From Xanthostigma xanthostigma (taxonomy: Eukaryota; Arthropoda; Insecta; Raphidioptera; Raphidiidae): a stretch of 64,000 bases of DNA. Under the pieces are notes generated by a model. That model did no database searches. It worked only from the letters and a program-made list of their open reading frames with translations, and had not been told where the DNA came from. Positions 54,691 through 64,000 of this stretch are shown here, piece by piece. Both the position numbers and the translations under genes were made by a program. Within the stretch, counting starts at the first letter, position 1; every line of letters starts with the position of its first letter. The stretch covers positions 65,136,948-65,200,947 of the forward strand of contig OY754464.1 in the NCBI GenBank assembly GCA_963575645.1, in the 5' to 3' direction.

Positions 54691-55309
54691 TTAAATTCCG
54701 TTACCTGACTAAGCCTATATTAATTGTAAATAAGTGTCATCGGCTATTGGACTTTTTCGCGACTGTATTTATCTACCAAATATTATTGTCATCCGAACTA
54801 TAGTATGCGTTCAAAAATCAAATCGATCGGATACGTGGAAGTGGGTTAAAATTAGATTAAATGATTTGACCTTAACTATATGTATAACAACTGAAGTCAA
54901 TAAATTTAAAGCTTCTAAAAATCAATTTTAAAATCAAAGACATACAATAACTTACAGTTAAAAAAAAGTTCGGAAACAATCAGTTGAATTTAATGAACAA
55001 AACAAAAACTATAACAATCTAAGTGATTGAACAAAACACTGACAAAGTCAATCTTGTTTTGTTGTAGAAATGTATTGTCATTGACTGATTCCTAGTCAGT
55101 TGTATTGAAACAGTAGACAGACGCCGCCAATATAAATGTAAATGCGTTGATACCAGCTGTTCCCTAAAAAGATTTCTAAACCAGGAAATTTGCTATGTTT
55201 TTCCGGAAAAAGTTAGGCTTTACTAATTTTTACGTGCGTCGGTTCATTTTAACATAGCAACCAACGGTTTATCGTTCGGAAACCGCATATAAATAAATAT
55301 AGTTTAAAA
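54691..55309. other. No gene; weak family D remnant
   Basis: 54750-54850 resembles the minus strand of family D ('aaatcgatcggatac'). Nothing else is supported. Confidence 0.4.
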
Positions 55310-55750
55310 AAAAACTTTTTAACAAAAAAATTAAACCGCCGAAAAACTGAAAAGCAAAAAATAATAGATCTTTTTATTTAATTAAGTTCTATCTAAGTAG
55401 TTGAACGTATGTGACAGTCTAGTATATCTAAGTAATTTTGAGTCGGCGTCAACAATCCTTCGCCGGAAATTTCTGAGCGTTCACGAAGTTAATGTCAGCG
55501 ACAGAGCAACCCTAACGGTAACACTGAGGGCACCGTCTTTGCGAGTGGTCGTATCATTTTTAATTTGATTTGGTTATTTCTTTTAGTGATCTTTGTTCAT
55601 TGATTGTTTGACGCCGACTCAAAATTACTTAGATATACTAGACTGTCACATACGTTCAACTACTTAGATAGAACTTAATTAAATAAAAAGATCTATTATT
55701 TTTTGCTTTTCAGTTTTTCGGCGGTTTAATTTTTTTGTTAAAAAGTTTTT
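55310..55750. mobile_element. Near-perfect inverted repeat with about 148-bp arms
   Basis: Arms 55310-55458 and 55603-55750 are almost identical when inverted ('gacgccgactcaaaattac', 'acagtctagtatatctaag', 'aaaccgccgaaaaactg'). The spacer is about 145 bases. High arm identity suggests a recent origin. Confidence 0.75.
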
Positions 55751-55799
55751 ATTTAATAATTTTTTGTGGCTATATAATTTAAAATTGTAATACACAACT

Positions 55800-56160
55800 C
55801 AGCATGAAAATCTGTGAGTGAACAATAAATCACCCCTATTTTCCCACCCTTAGGGTAGGAATTTTTTTTCCAAATTTATATGGGACCAACTTCGGGGTAT
55901 ACCCTTTCCAATAAAAAAAGAATTATCAAAATTGGACTACTCTGTAAAAAGTTATGTGTGGTCATACATTACAATCAGTGAGTGAACAATCAATCATCCC
56001 CCGTTTTCCTACCCTTAGGGTTGGAATTTTTTTACCAAATTTATATGGGACCAACTTCGGGGTATACCCTTTCAAACAAAAAAATAATTATCAAAATCGG
56101 ACTACTCTGTAAAAAGTTATGCGTGGTCATACATAAATAAAAAAAAAAAAAAAAAATATA
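55800..56160 (+). repeat. Tandem pair of about 158-bp units with poly-A end
   Basis: 'Gtgagtgaacaat', 'cccacccttagggt', 'atatgggaccaacttcggg' and 'actctgtaaaaagttatg' occur in two adjoining units, ending 'ggtcatacataaat' plus an A-run at 56136-56158. This resembles a poly-A-terminated non-LTR retroelement 3' end. Confidence 0.6.
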
Positions 56161-56211
56161 CGCGTCGACTTGAGCACCTTTTCCGTTTTTGTTTTTCGTC
56201 GGTTAAAAACT

Positions 56212-56475
56212 AAAAAACTGCTTTATATAGAACTAAAAAGTAAAAAATATTTTTTTGTAAAATAAGTTTAAAACAATAATGAATAAAAAATACAAGTATT
56301 ATTGTGAAAAAAGCGTGGGGCGCTTTGTTCCACATTTTCGTACATCGAGCGCCCCACGCTTTTTTCACAATAATACTTGTATTTTTTATTCATTATTGTT
56401 TTAAGCTTATTTTAAAAACAAATATGTTTTACTTTTTAGTTCGATATAAAGCGTGTTTTTTAGTTTTTTTTAAAT
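56212..56475. mobile_element. Palindromic element with about 120-bp arms
   Basis: The central hairpin 56271-56405 is nearly perfect ('gaaaaaagcgtggggcgc' mirrored). Weaker pairing continues outward on both sides ('aaactaaaaaactgctttat'). A tRNA-like sequence follows closely. Confidence 0.65.
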
Positions 56476-56544
56476 ATATTTATTTTCCACTTTTTGTTCG
56501 ATTTATTGTCAAAAATTTGCCGAAAAAAAATTTTTTTTTTTCGG

Positions 56545-56632
56545 CGTGGACGGGATTAGAGCCCACGACCCGTGATTCCGAAAGTTGACGTCAGCGAAGA
56601 CCCGTGCCTTAGACCGCACGGCTAGCCAGTGT
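56545..56632 (-). pseudogene. tRNA-like sequence with long variable arm
   Basis: The minus strand reads 'ctagccgtgcggtctaaggc', a long middle, then 'cgtgggctctaatcccgtcc'. The layout is like tRNA-Ser/Leu. The B box departs from GGTTCRANNCC, so it is more likely a SINE or decayed copy than a working gene. Confidence 0.45.
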
Positions 56633-56639
56633 ACTTACA

Positions 56640-57514
56640 GTGCTGGCATATTATACCACTATATAAACCACTTACTGTAGTCCAAACGAGTTTACAAACA
56701 AACATACTTACATACATACATACAAACTTACAAGTGAAACTAATATAAAGTGTGAGACTCGTGCGTTAGGACACATTGCGCATGCGTGTAGTAGAGTGCG
56801 TATGACGCTTTTTATCAGAAAGAGTAGAAACGATTCTCCTACTCTTTCCTCTCAACTGCCGGTCGAAATCGAGAAAGGGGAAGTATTTCACTTTTTATCT
56901 GATCCAGGCCAATTTAACCTACGGCGATTAAAGAATTTTCACTTCGAAGAAAAAAACAGGCACTCATTATTTTCCAAGCTTTAATTTCATTTGTTTCTTG
57001 CAACCCAATTTTGAACATAACGTCCAATCCAATAGCAGGACTGTGTGACCCCAGGGCAAAAATAAATTGAACCCCTAACTAATCTTTATGAAAATATAAA
57101 ATATACTCAAAATAATTAAAAATCCTCAGACACGCGGTCAACAATAATCGATTTTCAAACTCATGTAAATTTTCAAAAAAAAATCGTAAAAAAATGTTCG
57201 ATTATAGAATTTTGATCGGAAAAGTCTCAGCTTTAAGTCCCTGACATTCAATTTCCCGTTACTACTTTACTGTACGAAAATGTAAAAAAAATTGTCAACT
57301 TTAAGTGCAACCATGGACGTGTACATTTTTTTAGCAGCTTTTATCATAACAGCGTGAAAGACAGAAGTCTCAGCTTTCAAATTAGCTACTGAAAATTGAT
57401 CTACGATTTTTTTATTCGAAAGTACGACGATTTAAAAAAAAGTCAAAAAAAATTATTTCCGTGAGAACATACCGATGTTCTACGCAATAAAAAAATAAAA
57501 CCAGTCAAGTGTGA
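56640..57514. other. No recognised gene
   Basis: (ACAT)n microsatellite at about 56704-56732. 56815-56960 resembles 42640-42760 ('gattctcctactctttcct'), so both are copies of an undefined repeat. Confidence 0.45.
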
Positions 57515-57705
57515 GTCGGACTCGCACACGAAGGGTTCCGTACACTATGTACTTTTTAAATACTTTTGTAAAAGAAACAAGAGAGGCGCTATAACAATAT
57601 GTAACCAGTGGGAGTATGCAAGTAGTTCAAGAATTTCAAGGCGTGAAATTTTACATAATACACCCCGGCGTTTTTATATTATAAACACTTTTTTTACAAA
57701 AATTT

Positions 57706-58150
57706 CTTGTAGAATAAAATAATATAAAGTTTTGATAAATATACCATTATATCAAATAACAACGTTATGGCAAATATCTCTGTTGCGCATACGCCGATTT
57801 CCCCAAAAAAAAAAATACAAAACTTTAGAATATTAAACCATTATGAAAAATATACCATTATTATATAAAAACAATGTTATAGCACATATCTCTTCTGCGC
57901 ATGCGCCGCCTTTCCCCCTAAAACTTTTTACAAAACTTTCTTTTAAACCATTATGAAATATATACTATTATTATATAAAACAACTTTATTGCATATATTT
58001 CTTTTGCGCATGCGCCAATTTTTCCCAAAAAATTTACAAAACTTTTGTAAACATAGATAGAATAATAAACCGTTATGAAAAGTATACTATTATCTTATAA
58101 AAACAACACTATAATATATATTTCTTTTGCGCTTGCGCCGACGTCTCTCA
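57706..58150. repeat. Four tandem units of about 105-115 bp
   Basis: Each unit contains 'accattat..aaatataccattattatataaaa' type sequence (split by mismatches), 'tatctcttctgcgcatgcgcc' or a variant, and a C-run followed by 'aaaactttt'. The units are diverged. Confidence 0.65.
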
Positions 58151-58171
58151 AAAACAATAGGCCTCTTCATA

Positions 58172-58640
58172 TTTGCATATCAAATATCCTCCCAAAATTT
58201 GGTTTCATTCCGCTCATCCATGGTGTTGGAATGGTAAAAAATGTCAAAAATGACGTTTGCATCTGTCTAAGCAATATGTTCTAATAATCAAAATTAGTTA
58301 TTCAAATCTTTAACTCAGAAGGCGTTGCATTTCACAAAATACTAATGTCAAAAGATTTGAAATGACATTCGTTTTTGAACAAATGCAATATTTTTTTTAA
58401 GACAAAACATACGCAATTTTTAAATTCCCATAGTACAGTATGCAACAAACGAAGACAGACGATCCCCGTGTATGCTATGGATTAGACAAAATTGAATTTA
58501 TACATTTTATTTCTATATAAAGCTGTATAAAAAAAGTGTTTCGACGAATTCTGTTATACAAAATCTATATAAAATTTTCTGCTCTTTCGTTTAAGACAGG
58601 TCTCGAAACGATCTGATTTAAATTGAACGACTTATAAGCA
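58172..58640 (+). repeat. Dispersed repeat R, copy 3, diverged
   Basis: 'Cctcccaaaatttggtttca', 'gaaggcgttgcatttcacaa' and 'ctctttcgtttaagacagg' follow the order of copy 1. Both ends are lost and identity is lower. Confidence 0.65.
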
Positions 58641-58874
58641 AAAAACCAAATTTGCTCCTCTTTGGGGAGTTTTGGGGTTTTTTTAATTATTTGTTGTTCT
58701 AGCGGTAATAGAAATACATACTCTGTGAAAATTTCAACTCTCTACCTATTACGGTTCTTGAGATACAGCCCGCTGACAGACAGACAGACAGACAGACAGA
58801 CGGACAGACAGACGGACAGCGGAGGCTTAGTAATAGGTTCCCGTTTGACCTTCGGGTACGGAACCCTAAAAATT

Positions 58875-59215
58875 GACAACGACCTTAGATAATTTCTAAG
58901 CTAATAAAAATAAAAAATGTTTTACATCTGTAGCTAATTTTATATGTACAGGCAGTTTATTGAAAATAGTTACCCCTAGATGGGCTGGGGATCTCTTGCT
59001 CAAATTTAAGCAACTATAAGAGAGTGCTTTTTTGGCGTTTATTGATATTGTGAATATCAGAACCTAGTTAATATTTATCTTTATTTGTAAAAAGTATATA
59101 AAGCTAATTCAAAACTGTAAGATGATGTTAAAGTAAATATTTTGAATTTTTTTAAGGGTTCCCTACAGGAGCTAGACTGTGTCACCCCGCCAATACATCT
59201 AACAATCCTCCTCTG
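58875..59215 (-). pseudogene. LINE reverse transcriptase C-terminal remnant
   Basis: The minus strand gives 'QRRIVRCIGGVTQSSSCREP', 'LKKFKIFTLTSSYSFELALY', then, after damage, 'LGVTIFNKLPVHIKL'. This is the usual order at the C-terminus of Jockey/CR1-like reverse transcriptases (compare 'RPLFKKLNILTI' at 53710). Stops and shifts show it is dead. Confidence 0.6.
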
Positions 59216-59239
59216 TGAAATAAAAACATTGGAAGCTGA

Positions 59240-59350
59240 AGTCGAAGAGCCCCATTAGTCTCAAGTCTTCAAATAAAAGCGTGTTCACCGTCTTTTTTTC
59301 TGTCTAGCTATTAAAATGTAACACGCTTTTATTTGAAAACTTGAGACTGT
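59240..59350. repeat. Hairpin with 'aaataaaagcgtgtt' arms
   Basis: 'Tctcaagtcttcaaataaaa' is mirrored by 'ttttatttgaaaacttgaga'. The right flank matches the large palindrome at 62283-62560, so this is a shorter relative. Confidence 0.55.
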
Positions 59351-59847
59351 AATAAGTACGTATAAAACGGCTTATTTCTAATCGGAACAAAATTATTTTC
59401 AACTTTTTAGTTCATTTTTATTAACAACTAATAAAAGCTTGTTTCTAAAAATTATTTTTTCGTTTATTTCATTTTGAGTCACAAAAATTTTTGTAAAGTA
59501 CGCACGTAAGTGTGTTAAGTAGACCAGCCTGTATATTGTGGATAGTATAGAATTTTAGACAGAAGACAAAGTTTATATGCTGTTTCTGTCGTCTGTATAG
59601 AGTGTCGACTGTGACATTCATGACATACTTTTGTGGAGAATAACAAATCCCAAATAATAATAATACAGTAGAAATATCTGTTTCTGCTTCATTTAACTAG
59701 TTACATAACGCTATAGTAATTTACTAGCCGCATTCAACTTCCTGAAATCACGTGCTAATTTCCACAGTAAAACTAACAATAATGGCAAATAGGATTTCAC
59801 ATTGTTGTCGTCTGTGAACAAAATTATACTTCTTAATTTATTTTATA

Positions 59848-60485
59848 CTAGCGGTCCCGCTCGGCTTCACCCGGGTGCAAAAGAACGAATAGGGAAGGAA
59901 GGGATATGAGTACGCACATTCATCTTAGTTTACCGAGATGAATGTTGTGTCCAAACTTCATATTGATCGGAGTTACCGTTCAAAAGTTTTTGTCGTTAAA
60001 AAGCAGTATTTATACTTTTTTTAAGTAATAAAATTTCTTTCAATACATATAATAAATATTTAATTTTAATTAGTCATAATAAAATTTTTAAAAATTGAAA
60101 TGTAAGCCTTAAAAGAAAGCAATGTAGAAAATTAAAAAAAAAATAAAAATACATTCGCTGACGTGGGGCTTGAATCCTAGACCCTGGCATTAAGAGTCTT
60201 ACGTTCTACCGACTGAGCTATCCGAGCTAATATAGCAATATTTAGTTAAGGCATTTCACCTGATAACATTTGGTCGGACGGACTAATTTTGAGATACATC
60301 TTGCAACATTTTTCATTGATGTTCCGCTCCAATTGGTCGTAGCGTGATATTATATAGCCTATAGCCTTCCTCGATAAATGGGCTATCCAACAAAATTTTT
60401 TTTTTTCAATTCGAACCAGTAGTTTCTGAGATTAGCGCGTTCAACCAAACAAACAAACTCTTCAGCTTAAATATATTAGTATAGA
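59848..60485 (-). mobile_element. Helitron-like element, family A, copy 3, with tRNA-like sequence
   Basis: On the minus strand it runs from TCTATACTAATATATTTAAG (60485) to 'gggaccgctag' (59848). It is 638 bp, colinear with 29250-29854, including the tRNA-Lys-like sequence at 60158-60228. No helicase. Confidence 0.75.
60158..60228 (-). pseudogene. tRNA-Lys(CTT)-like sequence in a Helitron-like element
   Basis: The minus strand reads 'gatagctcagtcggtaga', then an anticodon loop with CTT in 'gactcttaatg', then 'gtctaggattcaagcccc'. It is closer to tRNA-Lys than the copy at 29501. The acceptor pairing is imperfect and the B box differs from consensus. Confidence 0.6.
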
Positions 60486-60552
60486 TTTTTGCTATTCCAG
60501 CTCCACAAGTAACGAATTACTAAACTAGCTGCGTTTTAAAACCGGCTGTAGA

Positions 60553-60633
60553 ACGCTAATGTAAGTTGGCAGCAAGGTAGAATACTTGTCTCTTAACCTA
60601 AAGGTCGTAGGTTCGATCCCGACTTTTGGCACC
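60553..60633 (+). pseudogene. tRNA-like sequence with 'cacca' end
   Basis: 'Gtcgtaggttcgatcccgac' is a perfect T-arm with B box. The upstream loop 'gtctcttaacc' places CTT as anticodon, and the end 'ttggcacca' looks CCA-like. The D-arm is irregular. It may be a tRNA-Lys-derived SINE head or a retroposed tRNA. Confidence 0.45.
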
Positions 60634-61216
60634 ATTATAATTTTATATTTTTTGTTTTTTTTTTACAATTATGTCTGTAGTGTAAAGTATACAGTCTATA
60701 TATTCTTATACAACTTATACTTTTCACAATTATTTTATTATTCTATTCATTAAAGAAAGTTTTGCAAAAAAATTCTCTAAGCCTTGCAGCGCCTCAGAAA
60801 CTCGTTAGATATAATAGCTGCAAGTACGGTAGCTTCTGTATACAAACGAAGCTGGTATTTGACGGATTTTTTATTTCTGTTTTTAAATGAAGGAAAGTAA
60901 TTAATAAATTAGAATACGGAAATACAAAGATAATTTACTAAACTAATTATTGCTACAGCTATATAAATTCCATTAGGGAAGTTTTAATTATTATTATTGA
61001 TTTTATTTTCAATTTCCTGTGAAAATGTCTCGAGGGCAACTATTCTTTCTAAAAGAAAAATAACATTCTATATAATGAACAGTCATTGAGATTACTTTAA
61101 TTATTCTACCAAACGTCACTAGAAATAAAGGCACGTACTTTTTGACAAGTAAAGGACCCCACACAAACCGTATGGGATTTGGTTTTCAGTCAAATTGATT
61201 ATTTTATAGTTTAAAG
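60634..61216. other. No recognised feature
   Basis: AT-rich, with no supported feature. Confidence 0.45.
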
Positions 61217-61510
61217 GTCCATGGGCGCATAACTTAAAACCCAATAGATTTTTAGCTACAGATATGTTTAGCGAGATTTTAAATATAGGAATTTTTAGAA
61301 AAAGAAAATTGTCGAAAACTAGGTAATGTTAGAAGGTGTCATCCTGTATAAAATAATATTGTCATATGCAGATTCAGCGCACTCGAAAACATATTTCTAG
61401 AGCTTAGTATTTTTTAAGTTGTTAATTCAACGGATATCCCTATATCTAAAATCTAATAAACATATCTGTAGCTAAAAATCTATTGGCTTCTAGGCTCAGC
61501 GCCCATGGAC
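61217..61510. mobile_element. MITE with GTCCATGGGCGC ends
   Basis: Inverted arms of about 75 bases (61217-61290 and 61437-61510), including 'aatagatttttagctacag'. The loop is about 145 bases. The family is unassigned. Confidence 0.65.
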
Positions 61511-61624
61511 ACTTTTTCTTAGTGATGTAAGAAGTAGTCACACGGCGGTGGTTCTTCAATTTATCCGGATAATTTCAAAAAGTCACCTTCCGATTTAGTA
61601 GACTGATGCATCCATGCCTTTTTT

Positions 61625-62280
61625 ACAAGCTTTTATTTAGTTTCACCTGTCCCGGTGTCTGTCTGTCTGTAACCGAATCTTGCAAGTTAAATTTGACCCA
61701 CTTCCCGTTATCCGATTGAGCTGAAATTTTGCATACGTATGTAGTTCCGATGACAATACAATATTATGAAACTAACTGACCGTTCCGACTTTCGCCCAGT
61801 TGCAAATTGCACTTTTAACTACTTCCCGTTGTCCGATGGAGTTGAAATTTAGCATACGCATGTATTTCCGATAACAATACAATATTATAATAGCTAACTG
61901 ACCATTCCGGCTTTCGCCCGGTTGCAAATTTCACTCTTAACTACTTCTCGTTATCCGATGGAGTTGAAATTTTTCGTACGTATGTAGTTCCGATAACAAT
62001 ACAATATAATATTAACTAACTGGCCGGTCCGGCTTTTGTCCAGATGCAAATAGCACTTTTTAAATTAATATACATACCTACATATATAATTTGTACTTAC
62101 CTGAAATCTGCAATTACTGAATATGTCATTTATTTAATATTTATACTTACCGTATTATGTATTTGTTTTTGCGATAATGGCTTTAGTTGCTGATTCGCTT
62201 ATTTCGTTCTTTTAAAAAAATAGCACTTTTCATAAAGCACACTAAGAACTTAAAAATAAATAAAGAAAAACATATTTTTT
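61625..62280 (+). repeat. Family D, three tandem units
   Basis: It starts 'caagcttttatttagtttca' and 'cctgtcccggtgtctgtctg'. Then three units of about 115 bases repeat 'ttatccgatggagttgaaat', 'gtagttccgataacaataca' and 'ggctttcgcccgg'. It ends with 'aaagcacactaagaactt'. The same family occurs at 33735 and 38255, and inverted near 44530. Confidence 0.65.
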
Positions 62281-62282
62281 AA

Positions 62283-62560
62283 ACATGCTTTTATTAGTTG
62301 TTATTAAAAATGAACTAAAAAGTTAAAAATAATTTTATTCTGATTAGAAATAAGGCGTACTTATCACAGTCTCAAGTTTACAAATAAAAGCCTGTTACAT
62401 TTTAATAACAAGAGATAACCAAAAAACGGTGTAACACACTTTTATTAGAAAACTTGAGACTGTGGTAAATACGTATAAAACGCCTTATTTCTAATCTGAA
62501 TAAAATTATTTTTAACTTTTTAGTTCATATTTATTACCAACTAATAAAGGTTGTTTTAAT
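62283..62560. mobile_element. Palindromic element with about 132-bp arms
   Basis: Arms 62283-62414 and 62429-62560 are inverted ('ctttttagttca', 'ttctaat(c/a)(t/c)gaataaaatta', 'ctcaagttt'). The loop is about 15 bases. It is adjacent to family D. Confidence 0.65.
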
Positions 62561-63119
62561 TTTTTTTCGTTTTTTTACGTTTCTCATTAAAGAGAACAGT
62601 CGATATACCTCGTCTGAATCACTCATGATACCCCAACACAACTGCAGCTGCTTCCATATCGGGACCAGTGTAGCCACTCACAATGGCCGACATTGGAAGA
62701 CATAATCGGAGCCGATCGGGAGAAATGCAGATTCAGTGTAGATGTAGCCTTACTAATGAAAACGTTTTAAAAAACTTAAAAAAATCGCTCGTTGTTTTAA
62801 GGATATCAAAATTTACATTCATCGTTTTGCAATGAGACTAGCCTTGAAAGTTGAATATCTGCATAATTAATAATATCCGAAGTATGTAAAGTGAAATACA
62901 ATCAATTCTATTAAATTTTAGATGATAAAATTGATGTGAACTTTTTATAAAGTACATACTTTAAATGTCAAAACGTGGGTGTCATTAATTGTAAGGAAGA
63001 ACAATAAAAGTAAAACTATTTTACTATGTCTTCTATTTTTCTAGTTTTAATTTAATAGAATAGAAGTTAAAAAAAAAACAGAATTACGTCAAAGATGTTA
63101 TTTGCACTGTAATATACGG
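62561..63119. other. No recognised feature
   Basis: No supported gene or element. Confidence 0.4.
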
Positions 63120-63411
63120 CTAGCAGTACCGCCCGGTTTCACCCGGGTGCAAAAGAACGAATGGGGGGGGGGGGGGCATGAGTACGCACGTTCATCTTCA
63201 TGATGATCGGAGCTACCGTTCAAAAGTTTTTGTCGGACGGGTAAATTTTGAGTTACATTTTTCATTGATGTCGTAGCGTGATATTATATAGCCTAAAACC
63301 TTCCTCGATAAATGGACTATCCAACAAAAAAAACATTTTTATTCGAACCAGTAGTTCCTGAGATTAGCGTGTTCAACCAAACAAACTCTTCAGCTTTATA
63401 TATTAGTATAT
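63120..63411 (-). mobile_element. Helitron-like element, family A, copy 4, without tRNA-like part
   Basis: It runs on the minus strand from near 63411 to CTAG at 63120-63123. It is colinear with family A ends but is only about 290 bp, because the middle with the tRNA-like sequence is deleted. A G-run of about 14 lies at 63164-63177. Confidence 0.65.
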
Positions 63412-64000
63412 AATATAGAAGATACGTACAAAAAAATATAAACGATAAAAGTAATGAAAACTGAAAAAGCTCTCTAGGAATCTTTAAAACTGTTCAATTA
63501 CAAACTAAGTTACGATTTTATTTATTTGAATTAATTGAGCTAACGTCTGTATAATTCATTAAAAAAATAACTCTCACAGTATGTGGATTTTTCTGTTACT
63601 ATATATACAGACACCGGACAACCGTATCATAATATTATATGTAAAATATATCATAATCAAATTCTTCAGCTTTATTATAGTAGTATAGATAGATAATAGT
63701 TTTTAACCGCGACTTCGTGACCAAGTGCTTTTTGTACACGCATCAACTTTAGGGTTCCGTAGAATATTCTTTCGTCATTAATATAGATTACTGCTATTGA
63801 TGATAATTTAATATCTAAACAAACTTGTCAACATAATATCTTGTTCAAAATAGTTTGAGTATTTATAAAGTGCATTAGTACCTATCTTGATTTTTTCAGT
63901 TTTTTATTACATAATTGGGAAGTTAGAGGGAAGCACATTAATAAGAGCTTTAGGAGCTTATATCTCGTGGAACATTCACCAAAGGATAAAAGTTACTTTA
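63412..64000. other. No recognised gene; one Helitron-like 5' end fragment
   Basis: 63660-63691 on the minus strand looks like a family A start ('aaagctgaagaat'). The rest is AT-rich. Confidence 0.4.

Larger units (their letters stand above)
57530..58870. repeat. Block bounded by inverted AGGGTTCCGTAC
   Basis: AGGGTTCCGTAC near 57531 is inverted as GTACGGAACCCT near 58857-58868. Inside are tandem repeats, a repeat R fragment and a (GACA)n tract at 58763-58815. Sequences with 'gggttccgta' and GACA tracts are abundant in moth and butterfly genomes, which supports the host guess. Confidence 0.45.

Noticed and set aside
56304-56588. 94-residue open frame
   Set aside because: It runs through a palindrome and into a tRNA-like sequence, with a hydrophobic poly-T-derived composition.
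60553-60633. Functional tRNA gene
   Set aside because: The T-arm is perfect but the D-arm and acceptor pairing are poor. It was kept only as tRNA-like.

Overview
The window looks like an insect nuclear genome. It is very AT-rich, packed with transposable elements, and shows no host gene I can recognise. Several repeats are types common in moths and butterflies: Helitron-like units starting TCTATACTAAT and ending CTAG, blocks bounded by AGGGTTCCGTAC, and a 'cacctgtcccggtgtctgtctg' family. Lepidoptera is my best guess, at about even confidence. The only long intact reading frames belong to one non-LTR retrotransposon.

Layout. At 2.1-6.35 kb lies a nearly full-length LINE on the minus strand, with ORF1 and an endonuclease/reverse-transcriptase ORF2 in the same frame, separated by one TAG. 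At 6.36-7.39 kb a THAP-domain remnant sits between perfect 18-bp inverted repeats. From 7.7 to 16.9 kb come a hAT MITE with a perfect 8-bp target duplication, three Harbinger-type MITEs with TAA or TTA duplications, large hairpins, and a tRNA-headed SINE joined to a LINE 3' end. From 16.9 to 34 kb come hairpin elements, Helitron-like elements (one nested inside another, one carrying a tRNA-Lys-like sequence), and decayed LINE and SINE pieces. At 34.3-36.6 kb is a three-level nest: a palindromic element, holding a mariner, holding a foldback element with thirteen 83-bp repeats. From 37 to 64 kb come hAT and pogo-type MITEs, two LTR-like units, a 1.2-kb foldback with a tRNA-like sequence in its loop, other big palindromes, and more Helitron-like copies.

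Most interesting result. A group of hairpin-shaped repeats in this window has inverted arms, a tail of roughly 30-36 bp beyond one arm, and target duplications of 13-14 bp. Several carry a hammerhead-ribozyme-like core: CTGAAGA, a short stem with changing but still paired bases, then GAAACGT. I infer that these are non-autonomous derivatives of Penelope-like retroelements, of at least three different sequence families. Nothing here encodes their reverse transcriptase.

These features do not act as a pathway. They record successive insertions, and the interrupted elements give their relative order.
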